Positions 1 through 6,538 of a stretch of DNA of 7,804 bases are shown piece after piece. A model generated the notes under the pieces. The model ran no database searches, was not told where the DNA came from, and was given only the letters and a program-made list of their open reading frames with translations. Source of the stretch: an uncultured Lachnospiraceae bacterium (GTDB lineage: Bacteria; Bacillota_A; Clostridia; Lachnospirales; Lachnospiraceae); the NCBI GenBank assembly GCA_902795715.1, contig CADBME010000175.1, positions 1 to 7,804 of the forward strand. Direction: 5' to 3'. The stretch's first letter is position 1; every line of letters starts with the position of its first letter. The translations under genes were made by a program, and so were the position numbers.

Positions 1-135
1 AAAGGAATGCTTTCCAATGAAAAATTCGTTCGCAACGCCCCCCAGGCCAAGGTGGATGCCGAGAAAGAAAAGCTGGAGCGTTATACAGCCATGGCCGCCC
101 AGGTAAGTGAGAGGCTGGCCACTCTTAGAAAATAG
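1..135 (+). CDS. valS: Valine--tRNA ligase, C-terminal end (partial)
   Basis: The frame is open from base 1 to a TAG at 133-135, giving the last 44 residues of a protein that begins outside the window. The peptide contains LSNEKFVRNAP followed by a charged helix (KVDAEKEKLERYTAMAAQVSERL in part). This is the classic end of bacterial valyl-tRNA synthetase: the C-terminal coiled-coil arm that contacts tRNA(Val), with its typical 'LSNExFVxxAP' lead-in. The enzyme attaches valine to tRNA(Val) in the cytoplasm. The gene order supports the call, because valS directly upstream of folC is a common Firmicutes arrangement. The 52-base gap to folC has no terminator-like T-run, so the two are probably co-transcribed. 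The catalytic and editing domains lie outside the window and cannot be checked. Confidence 0.9.
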   Translation, partial: KGMLSNEKFVRNAPQAKVDAEKEKLERYTAMAAQVSERLATLRK

Positions 136-149
136 AAGGAAGAAAAAGT

Positions 150-170
150 GATTATTCATTCTGAATAGTC
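150..170 (+). other. Small hairpin in the valS-folC spacer
   Basis: The bases GATTATTCA (150-158) and TGAATAGTC (162-170) pair over 9 positions, one of them a G-U wobble in RNA, around a 3-base TTC loop. No T-run follows, so it does not look like an intrinsic terminator. It ends 17 bases before the folC start codon. It could be an mRNA processing or stabilising element, or chance in an AT-rich spacer. The folC ribosome-binding site downstream is weak (AGGGA at about 177-181). Confidence 0.35.
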
Positions 171-187
171 GATGGCAGGGATAAAGC

Positions 188-1531
188 ATGGAAGAGCATA
201 AGAGGGACAATGCCATAACAGACCCTGAAGACTGGACCTATGCCGGGGTGGAGCAAAAGATTGCTGCTCTTCCCCGATTTCCGGGCGATCTGCAGAACCT
301 GAAGTTATATCTGAAAAAACTGAATCACCCGGAGAAGGATCTCCGGGTGATTCACGTTGCCGGTACCAACGGAAAGGGATCGGTCTGCGCTTTCCTGGAG
401 TCTATACTCAGACAGGCAGGATACAGAACAGCTATGTTTACCTCCCCCCACCTTGTGACCATGCGGGAACGTTTTCGGATCGGGGAGAAAATGGTGTCTG
501 AGCAGGATGTGGTCCGGGCTTTTTTGAAGGTTTACCGTATCTGGCAGGAAGGCCGGGACCGGGGACTCAAGGAGCCGGTATTTTTTGAATATCTCTTTTT
601 GATGGGAGTAGTGATCTTCTCAGAGGAAAAACCGGACTATTGTCTGATGGAAACCGGGATGGGGGGGAGGCTGGATCCTACGGTTCTCTTGTATCCTCTT
701 TTATCTGTCATTACTTCCGTCAGTCTGGATCATACGGGAATCCTGGGAAACAGTATAGAAGAGATTGCAGGGGAAAAGGCGGGAATCATTAAGCCGGGTG
801 TCCCTCTCGTGCTTATGAAAGAAAACCAGGCTGCTTTTGATGTCGTTAACAGGGAAGCCGCCCGAAAAAAGAGCCCGGTTTATGTTCTTGATTCACAGGA
901 TCTGAAAATCTTAAAAAAAACCAAGAATTACATTGATTTTTCAATAGACAACAGCTATTATTATTTTAGTGCCTTGAGAGTATGGGGAAGGGCAGGATAT
1001 CAGGTCCTGAATGGCAGTCTGGCAGCTGTGGCAGCCGGAGTTCTTTTGCCCGGACTCCCCAGGGAAACGGTATACGAGGGTATCGTGAAAGCCCGGTGGC
1101 CGGGAAGGATGCAGGAAATCTATCCCGGTATCTACGTGGACGGCGGACACAATCCCGGAGCAGCAGACCGCATCGTGAAGGATCTTGAAGACTCCGGCGA
1201 CCGGTGGAATCTTCTGTTTTCCGTGTGCGATGACAAGGATTACCAATCCATGATCCGACGTCTCTGTGACTTTCCCTTTGGAAGAATTTACGTAACCGGC
1301 ATGCGTGATGAACGCACAGCAGCCTGGAAGAGACTCCTCAGGCTATTTGAAGAAAATACAGATTGCCCGGTATCCGGCTGGCCTGACGTCCGGTCCGGTC
1401 TGGACAAGGCAAAAAATGAGTTAAAAAGCGGTGAAAACCTTCTCTGTATGGGATCCCTCAAACTGGTTGGTGAGATCCTGAGGGAAGAGGTCGGATCTGC
1501 TTATTTCGGACAGATAGAAAGAGAGGATTAA
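188..1531 (+). CDS. folC: Folylpolyglutamate synthase / dihydrofolate synthase
   Basis: Mur-ligase-like enzyme of folate metabolism. It adds glutamate to folates using ATP and, in many bacteria, also joins glutamate to dihydropteroate. It is cytoplasmic. The 447 residues are a normal family length. Family motifs appear in order: P-loop GTNGKGS (59-65), TSPHL (85-89), ETGMGGRLD (155-163), DHTGILG (181-187), then IAGEKAGIIK (193-202), whose Lys197 sits at the position often carbamylated for metal binding. WPGRMQ (304-309) and DGGHNP (318-323) follow, marking the C-terminal glutamate-ligase domain. No key motif is missing. The ATG at 188 leaves about 50 residues before the P-loop, as expected; the ribosome-binding site is weak, which fits read-through from valS. 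The stop codon shares a base with an ATG of the next small ORF, suggesting translational coupling. Whether it is mono- or bifunctional cannot be told from the motifs. A perfect 15-bp inverted repeat lies in the coding sequence at 321-354. Confidence 0.96.
   Translation: MEEHKRDNAITDPEDWTYAGVEQKIAALPRFPGDLQNLKLYLKKLNHPEKDLRVIHVAGTNGKGSVCAFLESILRQAGYRTAMFTSPHLVTMRERFRIGEKMVSEQDVVRAFLKVYRIWQEGRDRGLKEPVFFEYLFLMGVVIFSEEKPDYCLMETGMGGRLDPTVLLYPLLSVITSVSLDHTGILGNSIEEIAGEKAGIIKPGVPLVLMKENQAAFDVVNREAARKKSPVYVLDSQDLKILKKTKNYIDFSIDNSYYYFSALRVWGRAGYQVLNGSLAAVAAGVLLPGLPRETVYEGIVKARWPGRMQEIYPGIYVDGGHNPGAADRIVKDLEDSGDRWNLLFSVCDDKDYQSMIRRLCDFPFGRIYVTGMRDERTAAWKRLLRLFEENTDCPVSGWPDVRSGLDKAKNELKSGENLLCMGSLKLVGEILREEVGSAYFGQIERED
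321..354 (+). repeat. Perfect 15-bp inverted repeat (hairpin) inside folC
   Basis: The left arm TGAATCACCCGGAGA (321-335) and the right arm TCTCCGGGTGATTCA (340-354) are exact reverse complements around a 4-base loop, AGGA (336-339). In mRNA this would be a stable, GC-containing 15-bp hairpin. It lies in the codons for residues 45-56, just before those for the P-loop (362-382). The encoded peptide looks like ordinary FolC, so the frame is intact. The sequence shows the structure directly; any function is unknown. No T-run follows, so it is not an intrinsic terminator. Confidence 0.9.
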
Positions 1532-1533
1532 TG

Positions 1534-1683
1534 ATGATAGATTTTGATCAGGAATTAAAGAAATTCAAACCTGCACTTGGAGTTGACGTAGGGTCTAACG
1601 ACCTTTTTGATGATGATTATAAAGATATAACTGATCTGGTGGAAGAGCTGGTGGAAGACCTCAAGAAGTCTGAAAAGAAATAA
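1534..1683 (+). CDS. Small acidic protein of unknown function, coupled to folC
   Basis: The ORF encodes 49 residues, beginning MIDFDQELKKFKPAL and ending in Lys-rich EDLKKSEKK before a TAA at 1681-1683. Two adjacent in-frame ATGs are possible. The one at 1531 overlaps the folC stop (TAATG), which would give 50 residues. The one at 1534 is preferred because the GAGAGG at 1521-1526 is then 7 bases away rather than 4. The protein is rich in Asp and Glu, with a DDDY stretch mid-way and a likely amphipathic C-terminal helix (ITDLVEELVEDLKK). It has no signal peptide, membrane segment or cysteine. A usable ribosome-binding site, the overlap with folC and the 27-base gap to the next gene support a real gene within an operon. 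I do not recognise the family. It could be a small partner of the downstream TPR protein, but that is a guess from position only. Confidence 0.65.
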   Translation: MIDFDQELKKFKPALGVDVGSNDLFDDDYKDITDLVEELVEDLKKSEKK

Positions 1684-1698
1684 TCTTATAGTGCCATC

Positions 1699-1706
1699 AG
1701 GAGGAA
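1699..1706 (+). promoter_or_regulatory. Ribosome-binding site of the TPR protein
   Basis: AGGAGGAA at 1699-1706 is a near-perfect Shine-Dalgarno sequence. The spacing from its AGGAGG core to the ATG at 1711 is 6 bases, which fixes this start. It is stronger than the site of folC, so this gene may be translated more heavily than its upstream neighbour. Confidence 0.8.
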
Positions 1707-1710
1707 GATC

Positions 1711-3186
1711 ATGAAATGTATTAAATGTGGAAAAAATCTTGCTGCAGAGTTCTGCAATGTCTGCGGCTTTGATAATAAGCATATTGCCAAGGCTCTGAAC
1801 ACAGCGGATTATTATTATAATCTCGGATTGGAAAAGGCGCAGATGAGAGATCTTTCCGGTGCCGAGATCCTGCTTTTAAAAGCCTTATCCTACAATAAAG
1901 AACATAAGAATGCCCGAAACCTTCTGGGACTGGTTTACCAGGAGATGGGAGAGGGAGGCAAGGCCTACAGGCAGTGGAAGATCAGCCTGAAGGTTAACCC
2001 GGTAGAGGAAAATGCTGCTTCCCTTTACGTTAAGGAGATGGAAGAGCATCCGGCTATTTTCGAACAGATTAACGAGAGCAGCAAGAAATTCAATCTGGCC
2101 CTGTCCTATGCCAAACAAGGCAGCGATGACCTGGCCATGATCCAGATTAAAAAAGTATTATCCATTACCCCGAATTTCGTAAGAGGGCATCTGCTCTTTG
2201 CCCTCCTCCACATGCGGGCCCAGAACATGGAAGCTGCCAAAGCGGATCTTAAGCATGCTCTGGCTGTCGACCAGTTTAATACAACAGCAAGGAGATTTTT
2301 GAGAGAACTGGGTGAGGATTCCCATGCTCCCGTAGCTGTGGTCACCACCGAATCCATGCGGCCGGACAACGACAATCTCAAGAATGTCCGCCCGGTGGAT
2401 CACTACGAGGATCCCAATAAAGAAACATGGAAGCAGTTTGTCTACATGATCATCGGCCTGGCCATTGGTGTTATTGCCATGTTTGTCCTGGTCATCCCCA
2501 GCGTTCGTGCGGGAGTCAGTGTCGATTACAAAGCACTCCAGAAGGAATATACCCAGATGGAGAACGAAAAAGACTCTGAGATCAGCGAGCTGAAGAATAA
2601 AAACAAGTCTCTTGAAGACGAGAATGGGGATCTGAAAAACAGTCTTTCCGTCTATGAGGCCACGAACGGCAAGGACAGTATGTACGACAGCATGCTGAAA
2701 GCCAGCAAGGCTTTTTACCAGAACGACTACATCGAATGCTCCAAACACCTGGCCAAGGTCAGCAAAGGAGACCTTCCCTCCAATACATCCAGAAAGATGT
2801 ATGATGAGATGAGCGAAAAAGCCTTTGAAAGCGCCGGATCAGACCTCAAGAACAGCGGCGTAGCCAAGTACAACAGTTACAAGTACGCAGACTCCCTCAA
2901 AGACCTGGAAGACTCCTACAAGTATAAGCAGGACTACGACACCCTTTACTATATCGGAATGTGCAAGAAACAGCTCGGCCGTACCGATGAAGCAAAAGAA
3001 GATTTCTATGAGATTATCAATGAATGCGGTAATAATGAACTGATCATCAAGACAGCAAACTACGGACTGGAATTGCTCAAAGAAGACGCGATCAACGAAG
3101 CGAAAAAGCATAAAGAAAGCGGGAACAGCGGCCAGGACGACAGCTCAGAAGAAGACGGCAGTGCTGACAGCAGCGAAGCTGAGTAA
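1711..3186 (+). CDS. Zinc-ribbon / TPR membrane protein with coiled coil
   Basis: This 491-residue protein has an unusual modular layout. Residues 3-18 carry two CxxC pairs (CIKC, CNVC), a zinc ribbon. Residues of about 30-200 are helical TPR-like repeats (for example DYYYNLGLEKAQMRDLSGAEILLLKAL, quoted in part, and NLALSYAKQGSDDLAMIQIKK in part). A linker leads to one membrane segment at about 243-265 (FVYMIIGLAIGVIAMFVLVI), then a heptad-like coiled coil at about 272-316. A second TPR-like helical region spans about 325-460, and the tail is acidic and Ser-rich. There is no signal peptide, so the likely topology is N-terminus inside and C-terminal half outside. TPRs bind other proteins, so a scaffold role is reasonable, but partner and pathway are unknown. 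It sits at the end of the valS-folC transcript and converges on a cell-wall synthase gene, which alone does not prove a link. A function beyond the domain description cannot be given. Confidence 0.9.
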   Translation: MKCIKCGKNLAAEFCNVCGFDNKHIAKALNTADYYYNLGLEKAQMRDLSGAEILLLKALSYNKEHKNARNLLGLVYQEMGEGGKAYRQWKISLKVNPVEENAASLYVKEMEEHPAIFEQINESSKKFNLALSYAKQGSDDLAMIQIKKVLSITPNFVRGHLLFALLHMRAQNMEAAKADLKHALAVDQFNTTARRFLRELGEDSHAPVAVVTTESMRPDNDNLKNVRPVDHYEDPNKETWKQFVYMIIGLAIGVIAMFVLVIPSVRAGVSVDYKALQKEYTQMENEKDSEISELKNKNKSLEDENGDLKNSLSVYEATNGKDSMYDSMLKASKAFYQNDYIECSKHLAKVSKGDLPSNTSRKMYDEMSEKAFESAGSDLKNSGVAKYNSYKYADSLKDLEDSYKYKQDYDTLYYIGMCKKQLGRTDEAKEDFYEIINECGNNELIIKTANYGLELLKEDAINEAKKHKESGNSGQDDSSEEDGSADSSEAE

Positions 3187-3216
3187 AGAGAAAGTATTTA
3201 AACTTGAAGAAAAAAG

Positions 3217-3255
3217 CACCGGCAAAATGCATCATGCATTTTGCCGGTGTTTTTT
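3217..3255. terminator. Bidirectional intrinsic terminator
   Basis: CACCGGCAAAATGC at 3217-3230 pairs exactly with GCATTTTGCCGGTG at 3236-3249, a 14-bp stem with loop ATCAT. On the plus strand six T (3250-3255) follow. On the minus strand six A at 3210-3215 read as a T-run just past the stem. It lies 30 bases after the stop of the TPR gene and 60 bases beyond the stop of the convergent PBP gene, so it should end both transcripts. Confidence 0.93.
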
Positions 3256-3309
3256 CTTAAGTGTAGAGGATAAGGAGAAAGATCTTCCTTATCCGGTCAG
3301 TTTTACCGG

Positions 3310-5967
3310 TTACTCCCGGGCTCCGGGGATCAGGCCGTTAGGCAGCTGCGGCTGCGTTTGCTGTTGCTGCTGTTGTTGTTCCTGTTTCTTCTTCTCTTCT
3401 TCTTCCTTCTTCTTTTTCTCCTCTTCTTCTTTCCATTTCTTTGTGTGTTTTGTACACAGGTAGGTCTTGGGGTCGAAGGTCAGGAAATATTTGGCGTCCT
3501 CAGTCTTATTGGAGGCTCCTTTGCCTTTGAGACGGTAGACCCTTCTGGTAGTTTTGGGACAATATTCCCCGGCGACATGTTTGGTCTCGGAGCAGAGCTT
3601 TACTGCTATGTGGGAATCACAAGTGCCCTTGGGTGCCGTGCCTTTGGCAAAGTATTCTGTTCGTACCATGGAGTGTTCCGGGTCGTCGGAACATACATGG
3701 TCGATGGGAATTTTTCCGGATTTTATGCAGATGGTCTTCTTTTCAATGGAATCACAGGCCGGGAAGCTTTTTGCTTTCAACTTCTTCGTAGCGATTACCT
3801 TGTCCATGATTTTTTTCCAGATCACCTTGTGATAATCCTTGTCGTTCCTGAGGTTGGTGTTATAGTCATAGCCGGTCCAGATGGAGGCGGTGTAGTAAGG
3901 AGTATATCCGCAGAACCAGTAGTCGTAGTTGTTGGATGTGGTTCCCGTCTTGCCGGCGGTGGCCATGCTGGATGTCAGCTGGGCTTCCGTGCCGGTTCCC
4001 TCGGCCACAACGTCCTCCATGGCATCCGTCAGCAGCCAGGCTGTAGATTCTTCCATGACCTTTACAGGCTGTGTCTTGTTCTCCAGGATTACATTGCCCT
4101 CCATGTCGGTGACTTTGGTGTAGAGGATGGGCTGGTTGTAGTTCCCCTTGTTGGCAATGGAGGCGTAGGCCCCTGTCAGCTCCAGGTTGGTTACTCCATC
4201 CGTAATACCGCCCAGGGCCAGGGACTGGTGGATATCACTCTCCAGAACCCCGTTTTCGCCGGTTCGGCTGGAAACCAAAGTCGTGAATCCCAGTTTCTTC
4301 AGATAGTCGAATCCAACCTGGGGAGTGATCTTTGTGAGGGTTTTGACGGCCAGAATATTGTTGGAGTCCGTGATGGCATCCCGGACGGTCATCATCCCCT
4401 CGTAGTGTCCCTTTTCAAAGTTGTCGATTTTTTTGCCGTTCTCGTATTTGTAAGGAGCGTCTTCCATGACGGTAGCCAAGGTTATTTTCCCGGAATCCAG
4501 AGCCGGGGCGTAGGCTGACAGGATCTTGAAAGTGGATCCGGGCTGTCTTTTTACGGCGGTTGCGCGGTTAAGGGCCAGGTCGTCTTTCTTCTCCCCCCTG
4601 CCGCCTACCAGTACTTTGATCTGTCCCGTTTTCTGGTCAATCATGGTGTAGGACAGCTGGGGCTGCATTACATAATTAACGGCTTCAAGGGTGATGGTAT
4701 CGTCTTTTTTCAGAACGGCCTTTTTAAATTTGGCGGCCGCTTTTTCCAGTTTCTCTCTGGATTTGTAGGTTGTCTTGTAGTCATTCTTTTTTTTCTTTTT
4801 TCTGAAATAATTGCGAACATCCAGCTCGGAATAAGTCTGCTCGGTCCCGTCTGCATGTTTTACGGTCAATTCATACTCCAGATCATATCTGGTCTCCACA
4901 GGATAGTTTTTCTTATTGTTGATCACCGAGTCCGCGATAGCCTGCATGTCGGAATCCTGGGTGGAGTAGATCCGAAGCCCTCCCCGGTATACCAGATTGT
5001 AAGCCTGTGATTGGGTGAATTTTTTCTGGGCCTGCAGATCTTCCACCAGCTGGGTGATCAGGGCATCCGTGAAATAAGAGTATACAGATTGGGTTTTCTG
5101 CCTTTCGGTATTTGTGGCAATCTGCTGATAAACATCATCATTCAAAGCGGTCTGATACTGATCGTTGGTGATGAAACGAAGATCATACATTTTCTGCAGA
5201 ACCAGTTTCCGCCTTGCTTCATTGGCTTCCGGATAATCGACCGGATTCAGGGCAGAAGGATTCTTGGTGATGCCGGCAAGAACGGCACACTCGGACAGGG
5301 ACAGGTCAGAAGCATGTTTGCCGAAATAGTAATCAGCCGCTGCCTCGACACCCAGGTTGCCCTTGCCCAGATTGATGGTGTTCAGATAATTCATAAGGAT
5401 GTTTTCCTTACTGTACTTCTGTTCCACATCAAGGGCCATGCATTGTTCCTGGATCTTGCGGTGGAGTCTGGAAATAAAATGACGCTCTCTGCCCGTGTCA
5501 AATACATTATTTTTAATAAGCTGCTGTGTGATGGTGCTGGCCCCCTGACTTGCCGACCCACTCCGCATGTCGGTGATGAGGGCACGAATAATGCCCCTCA
5601 GGTCGATACCGTTGTGCTCGTAAAAACGTTCATCTTCTATGGCGATGAAAGCATTTTTCAGATTGTCCGGTGCCTCATCGACTATAATTCGCTTGGAATA
5701 AAAGTCAGACAGCTGCTGAACCGAGTTCTTCCGGTCATCATAAATGATGGTCATGGTTTCCTTTGGCTCAAGGGAATACCCTTCAGGTATGTCATCAAGG
5801 ACACCCCGGAAGGATCCGTAAAGGAAACCGGCTGTTCCCGCAGCGATGGTCAGAACAAGGATGAATAAAAGGTAGAAGAGGATAGCACCTGCTGCTGTTC
5901 GAACCCGGACTTTGGAAGAATACAGTTTCTTCCGCTTCTCCGTGATCGATTTTTCATTGTAGATCAT
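3310..5967 (-). CDS. Class A penicillin-binding protein (glycosyltransferase/transpeptidase)
   Basis: Bifunctional peptidoglycan synthase: it polymerises lipid II into glycan strands and cross-links their peptides outside the membrane. The 885 residues run: basic N-terminus, one membrane anchor (about 26-50), GT51 domain, linker, transpeptidase, long tail. GT51 motifs are EDERFYEHNG (111-120, catalytic Glu111), GASTITQQLIKN (142-153), RKIQE (170-174) and ILMNYLN (190-196). Transpeptidase motifs are STFK (catalytic Ser478), SNN (535-537) and KTG (673-675). All are intact, so it should be active and beta-lactam-sensitive. A Lys-rich stretch (389-422) interrupts the linker. After the KTG motif come seven cysteines (738, 747, 759, 783, 792, 803, 838), then a Lys/Glu tail and seven Gln (864-870). 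The ATG at 5967 is supported by GGAG 7 bases upstream. It lies 29 bases after the VOC gene, probably in one operon. The family is PBP1a/ponA-like; I give no symbol because which paralogue it is cannot be decided. Confidence 0.96.
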   Translation of the reverse strand: MIYNEKSITEKRKKLYSSKVRVRTAAGAILFYLLFILVLTIAAGTAGFLYGSFRGVLDDIPEGYSLEPKETMTIIYDDRKNSVQQLSDFYSKRIIVDEAPDNLKNAFIAIEDERFYEHNGIDLRGIIRALITDMRSGSASQGASTITQQLIKNNVFDTGRERHFISRLHRKIQEQCMALDVEQKYSKENILMNYLNTINLGKGNLGVEAAADYYFGKHASDLSLSECAVLAGITKNPSALNPVDYPEANEARRKLVLQKMYDLRFITNDQYQTALNDDVYQQIATNTERQKTQSVYSYFTDALITQLVEDLQAQKKFTQSQAYNLVYRGGLRIYSTQDSDMQAIADSVINNKKNYPVETRYDLEYELTVKHADGTEQTYSELDVRNYFRKKKKKNDYKTTYKSREKLEKAAAKFKKAVLKKDDTITLEAVNYVMQPQLSYTMIDQKTGQIKVLVGGRGEKKDDLALNRATAVKRQPGSTFKILSAYAPALDSGKITLATVMEDAPYKYENGKKIDNFEKGHYEGMMTVRDAITDSNNILAVKTLTKITPQVGFDYLKKLGFTTLVSSRTGENGVLESDIHQSLALGGITDGVTNLELTGAYASIANKGNYNQPILYTKVTDMEGNVILENKTQPVKVMEESTAWLLTDAMEDVVAEGTGTEAQLTSSMATAGKTGTTSNNYDYWFCGYTPYYTASIWTGYDYNTNLRNDKDYHKVIWKKIMDKVIATKKLKAKSFPACDSIEKKTICIKSGKIPIDHVCSDDPEHSMVRTEYFAKGTAPKGTCDSHIAVKLCSETKHVAGEYCPKTTRRVYRLKGKGASNKTEDAKYFLTFDPKTYLCTKHTKKWKEEEEKKKKEEEEKKKQEQQQQQQQTQPQLPNGLIPGARE
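3358..3432 (-). repeat. Low-complexity Lys/Glu/Gln tract in the PBP tail
   Basis: These bases encode PBP residues 846-870: blocks of four Glu, four Lys, four Glu and four Lys ending in Gln-Glu, then seven Gln in a row. The DNA is a run of CTT/CTC/TTC and then CTG/TTG units on the plus strand. The Gln part mixes CAA and CAG codons, so it is not a pure triplet repeat, but such tracts vary in length easily. The tract is extracellular by topology and may interact with the wall or vary between strains. Confidence 0.85.
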
Positions 5968-5974
5968 ATTGCTG

Positions 5975-5978
5975 CTCC
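5975..5978 (-). promoter_or_regulatory. Ribosome-binding site of the PBP gene
   Basis: On the minus strand GGAG (plus-strand CTCC at 5975-5978) lies 7 bases before the ATG at 5967-5965. It sits in the 29-base gap after the VOC stop codon, which supports this start and separate initiation of the PBP on a shared transcript. Confidence 0.7.
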
Positions 5979-5996
5979 AAATTTAGCTTTTTTAAT

Positions 5997-6362
5997 TTAT
6001 CTGACAGGCACAATCTCGATCCAGTAGCCATCCGGATCATTGATAAAGTAAATACCCATCTCGGGATTTTCAAAACAGATACATCCCATCTCCTCATGCT
6101 TCTTATGGAAAGCGTCAAATTCATCCGTAACAAAGGCAAGGTGGAATTCCTCATCACCAAGGTCATAGGGTCTGTCCATATCCCTCAGCCAGGTCAGCTC
6201 CAGCTGAAAACCGGTTCTTCCGTCACCCAGATAGACAATTTTATGTCTTCCGTCAGCGGCTTCCTTTGACCGGACAACATCAAGCCCGATGGCCTCCTTA
6301 TAAAAAGCAATACTCTTGTCGAGATCCAGTACATTGAAATTGAAATGTGCAAATTGAATCAT
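5997..6362 (-). CDS. VOC-family protein, glyoxalase I-like
   Basis: The 121-residue protein is the usual length of a single-fold-pair vicinal-oxygen-chelate enzyme. It most resembles glyoxalase I (lactoylglutathione lyase), which converts the hemithioacetal of methylglyoxal and a thiol to a thioester. Both halves of the fold show: FAHFNFNVLDLDKSIAFY near the start and FHLAFVTDEFDAF after the middle. The four metal ligands of the E. coli enzyme have matches here: His6, Glu55 (FQLELTW), His74 (EFHLAF) and Glu116 (DPDGYWIEIV). The start at 6362 is preferred over an in-frame ATG at 6392 because AAAGGA lies 8 bases upstream and because the fold begins at once. Many Clostridia lack glutathione, so the true substrate may be another thiol adduct or something unrelated. 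It is the first gene of a likely operon with the PBP, and its promoter is predicted at 6509-6538. Confidence 0.88.
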   Translation of the reverse strand: MIQFAHFNFNVLDLDKSIAFYKEAIGLDVVRSKEAADGRHKIVYLGDGRTGFQLELTWLRDMDRPYDLGDEEFHLAFVTDEFDAFHKKHEEMGCICFENPEMGIYFINDPDGYWIEIVPVR

Positions 6363-6370
6363 AGCCTGTG

Positions 6371-6376
6371 TCCTTT
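6371..6376 (-). promoter_or_regulatory. Ribosome-binding site deciding the VOC start
   Basis: On the minus strand AAAGGA (plus-strand TCCTTT) lies 8 bases before the ATG at 6362-6360. The earlier in-frame ATG at 6392 has its nearest AAGGA about 17 or more bases away. This favours the shorter, 121-residue protein. Confidence 0.75.
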
Positions 6377-6462
6377 CTTTAAAAAATGGCATAGCAGGTT
6401 AATTTGATGTCCTTCTTAAAATGTCTGTTCCTTATACAAAGATATAGGGTTACAGATTACAA

Positions 6463-6498
6463 ATGACTATGCATTGCTTGTCATTAATTCATAGTCAT
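6463..6498 (-). promoter_or_regulatory. Dyad / 5'-leader hairpin downstream of the VOC promoter
   Basis: ATGACTATG (6463-6471) and CATAGTCAT (6490-6498) are exact reverse complements around an 18-base spacer. Outside them, AGATTA on the left and TAATCT on the right continue the symmetry with a short bulge. A third half-site, GTCATT at 6480-6485 inside the spacer, can pair with AATGAC at 6462-6467 instead, so two exclusive hairpins are possible. With the predicted promoter the leftward transcript would begin at about 6502, putting this dyad at its 5' end. It could be an operator for a dimeric repressor or a leader RNA structure; nothing in the sequence says which. Confidence 0.5.
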
Positions 6499-6508
6499 AA
6501 TCTATGCT

Positions 6509-6538
6509 ATCATAACATATCTTCTAAGAGCTTGGCAA
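6509..6538 (-). promoter_or_regulatory. Leftward promoter for the VOC-PBP operon
   Basis: On the minus strand, TTGCCA (6538-6533) and TATGAT (6514-6509) are separated by 18 bases; each matches the sigma-A consensus at 5 of 6 positions. A TG one base before the -10 makes it an extended -10. A transcript would start at about 6502, giving a leader of roughly 140 bases before the VOC start. Confidence 0.65.

Noticed and set aside
2158..2748. 196-codon open frame on the minus strand
   Set aside because: It is a mirror of the TPR/membrane gene; the sense frame has a strong ribosome-binding site, a zinc ribbon and a membrane segment.
3358..4518. 386-codon open frame on the plus strand
   Set aside because: It is antisense to the PBP gene. 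It begins in the low-complexity Gln/Glu/Lys tract, giving a nonsense run of Leu and Phe, and has no ribosome-binding site or recognisable domain.
5011..5868. 285-codon open frame on the plus strand
   Set aside because: It lies antisense to the glycosyltransferase half of the PBP, whose motifs are all intact; no domain or ribosome-binding site supports it.
6363..6392. Longer VOC protein starting at the ATG at 6392
   Set aside because: The 10 extra residues (MPFFKERTQA) are not part of the fold and consist of the translated ribosome-binding site of the later start; the ATG at 6392 has no well-spaced site of its own.
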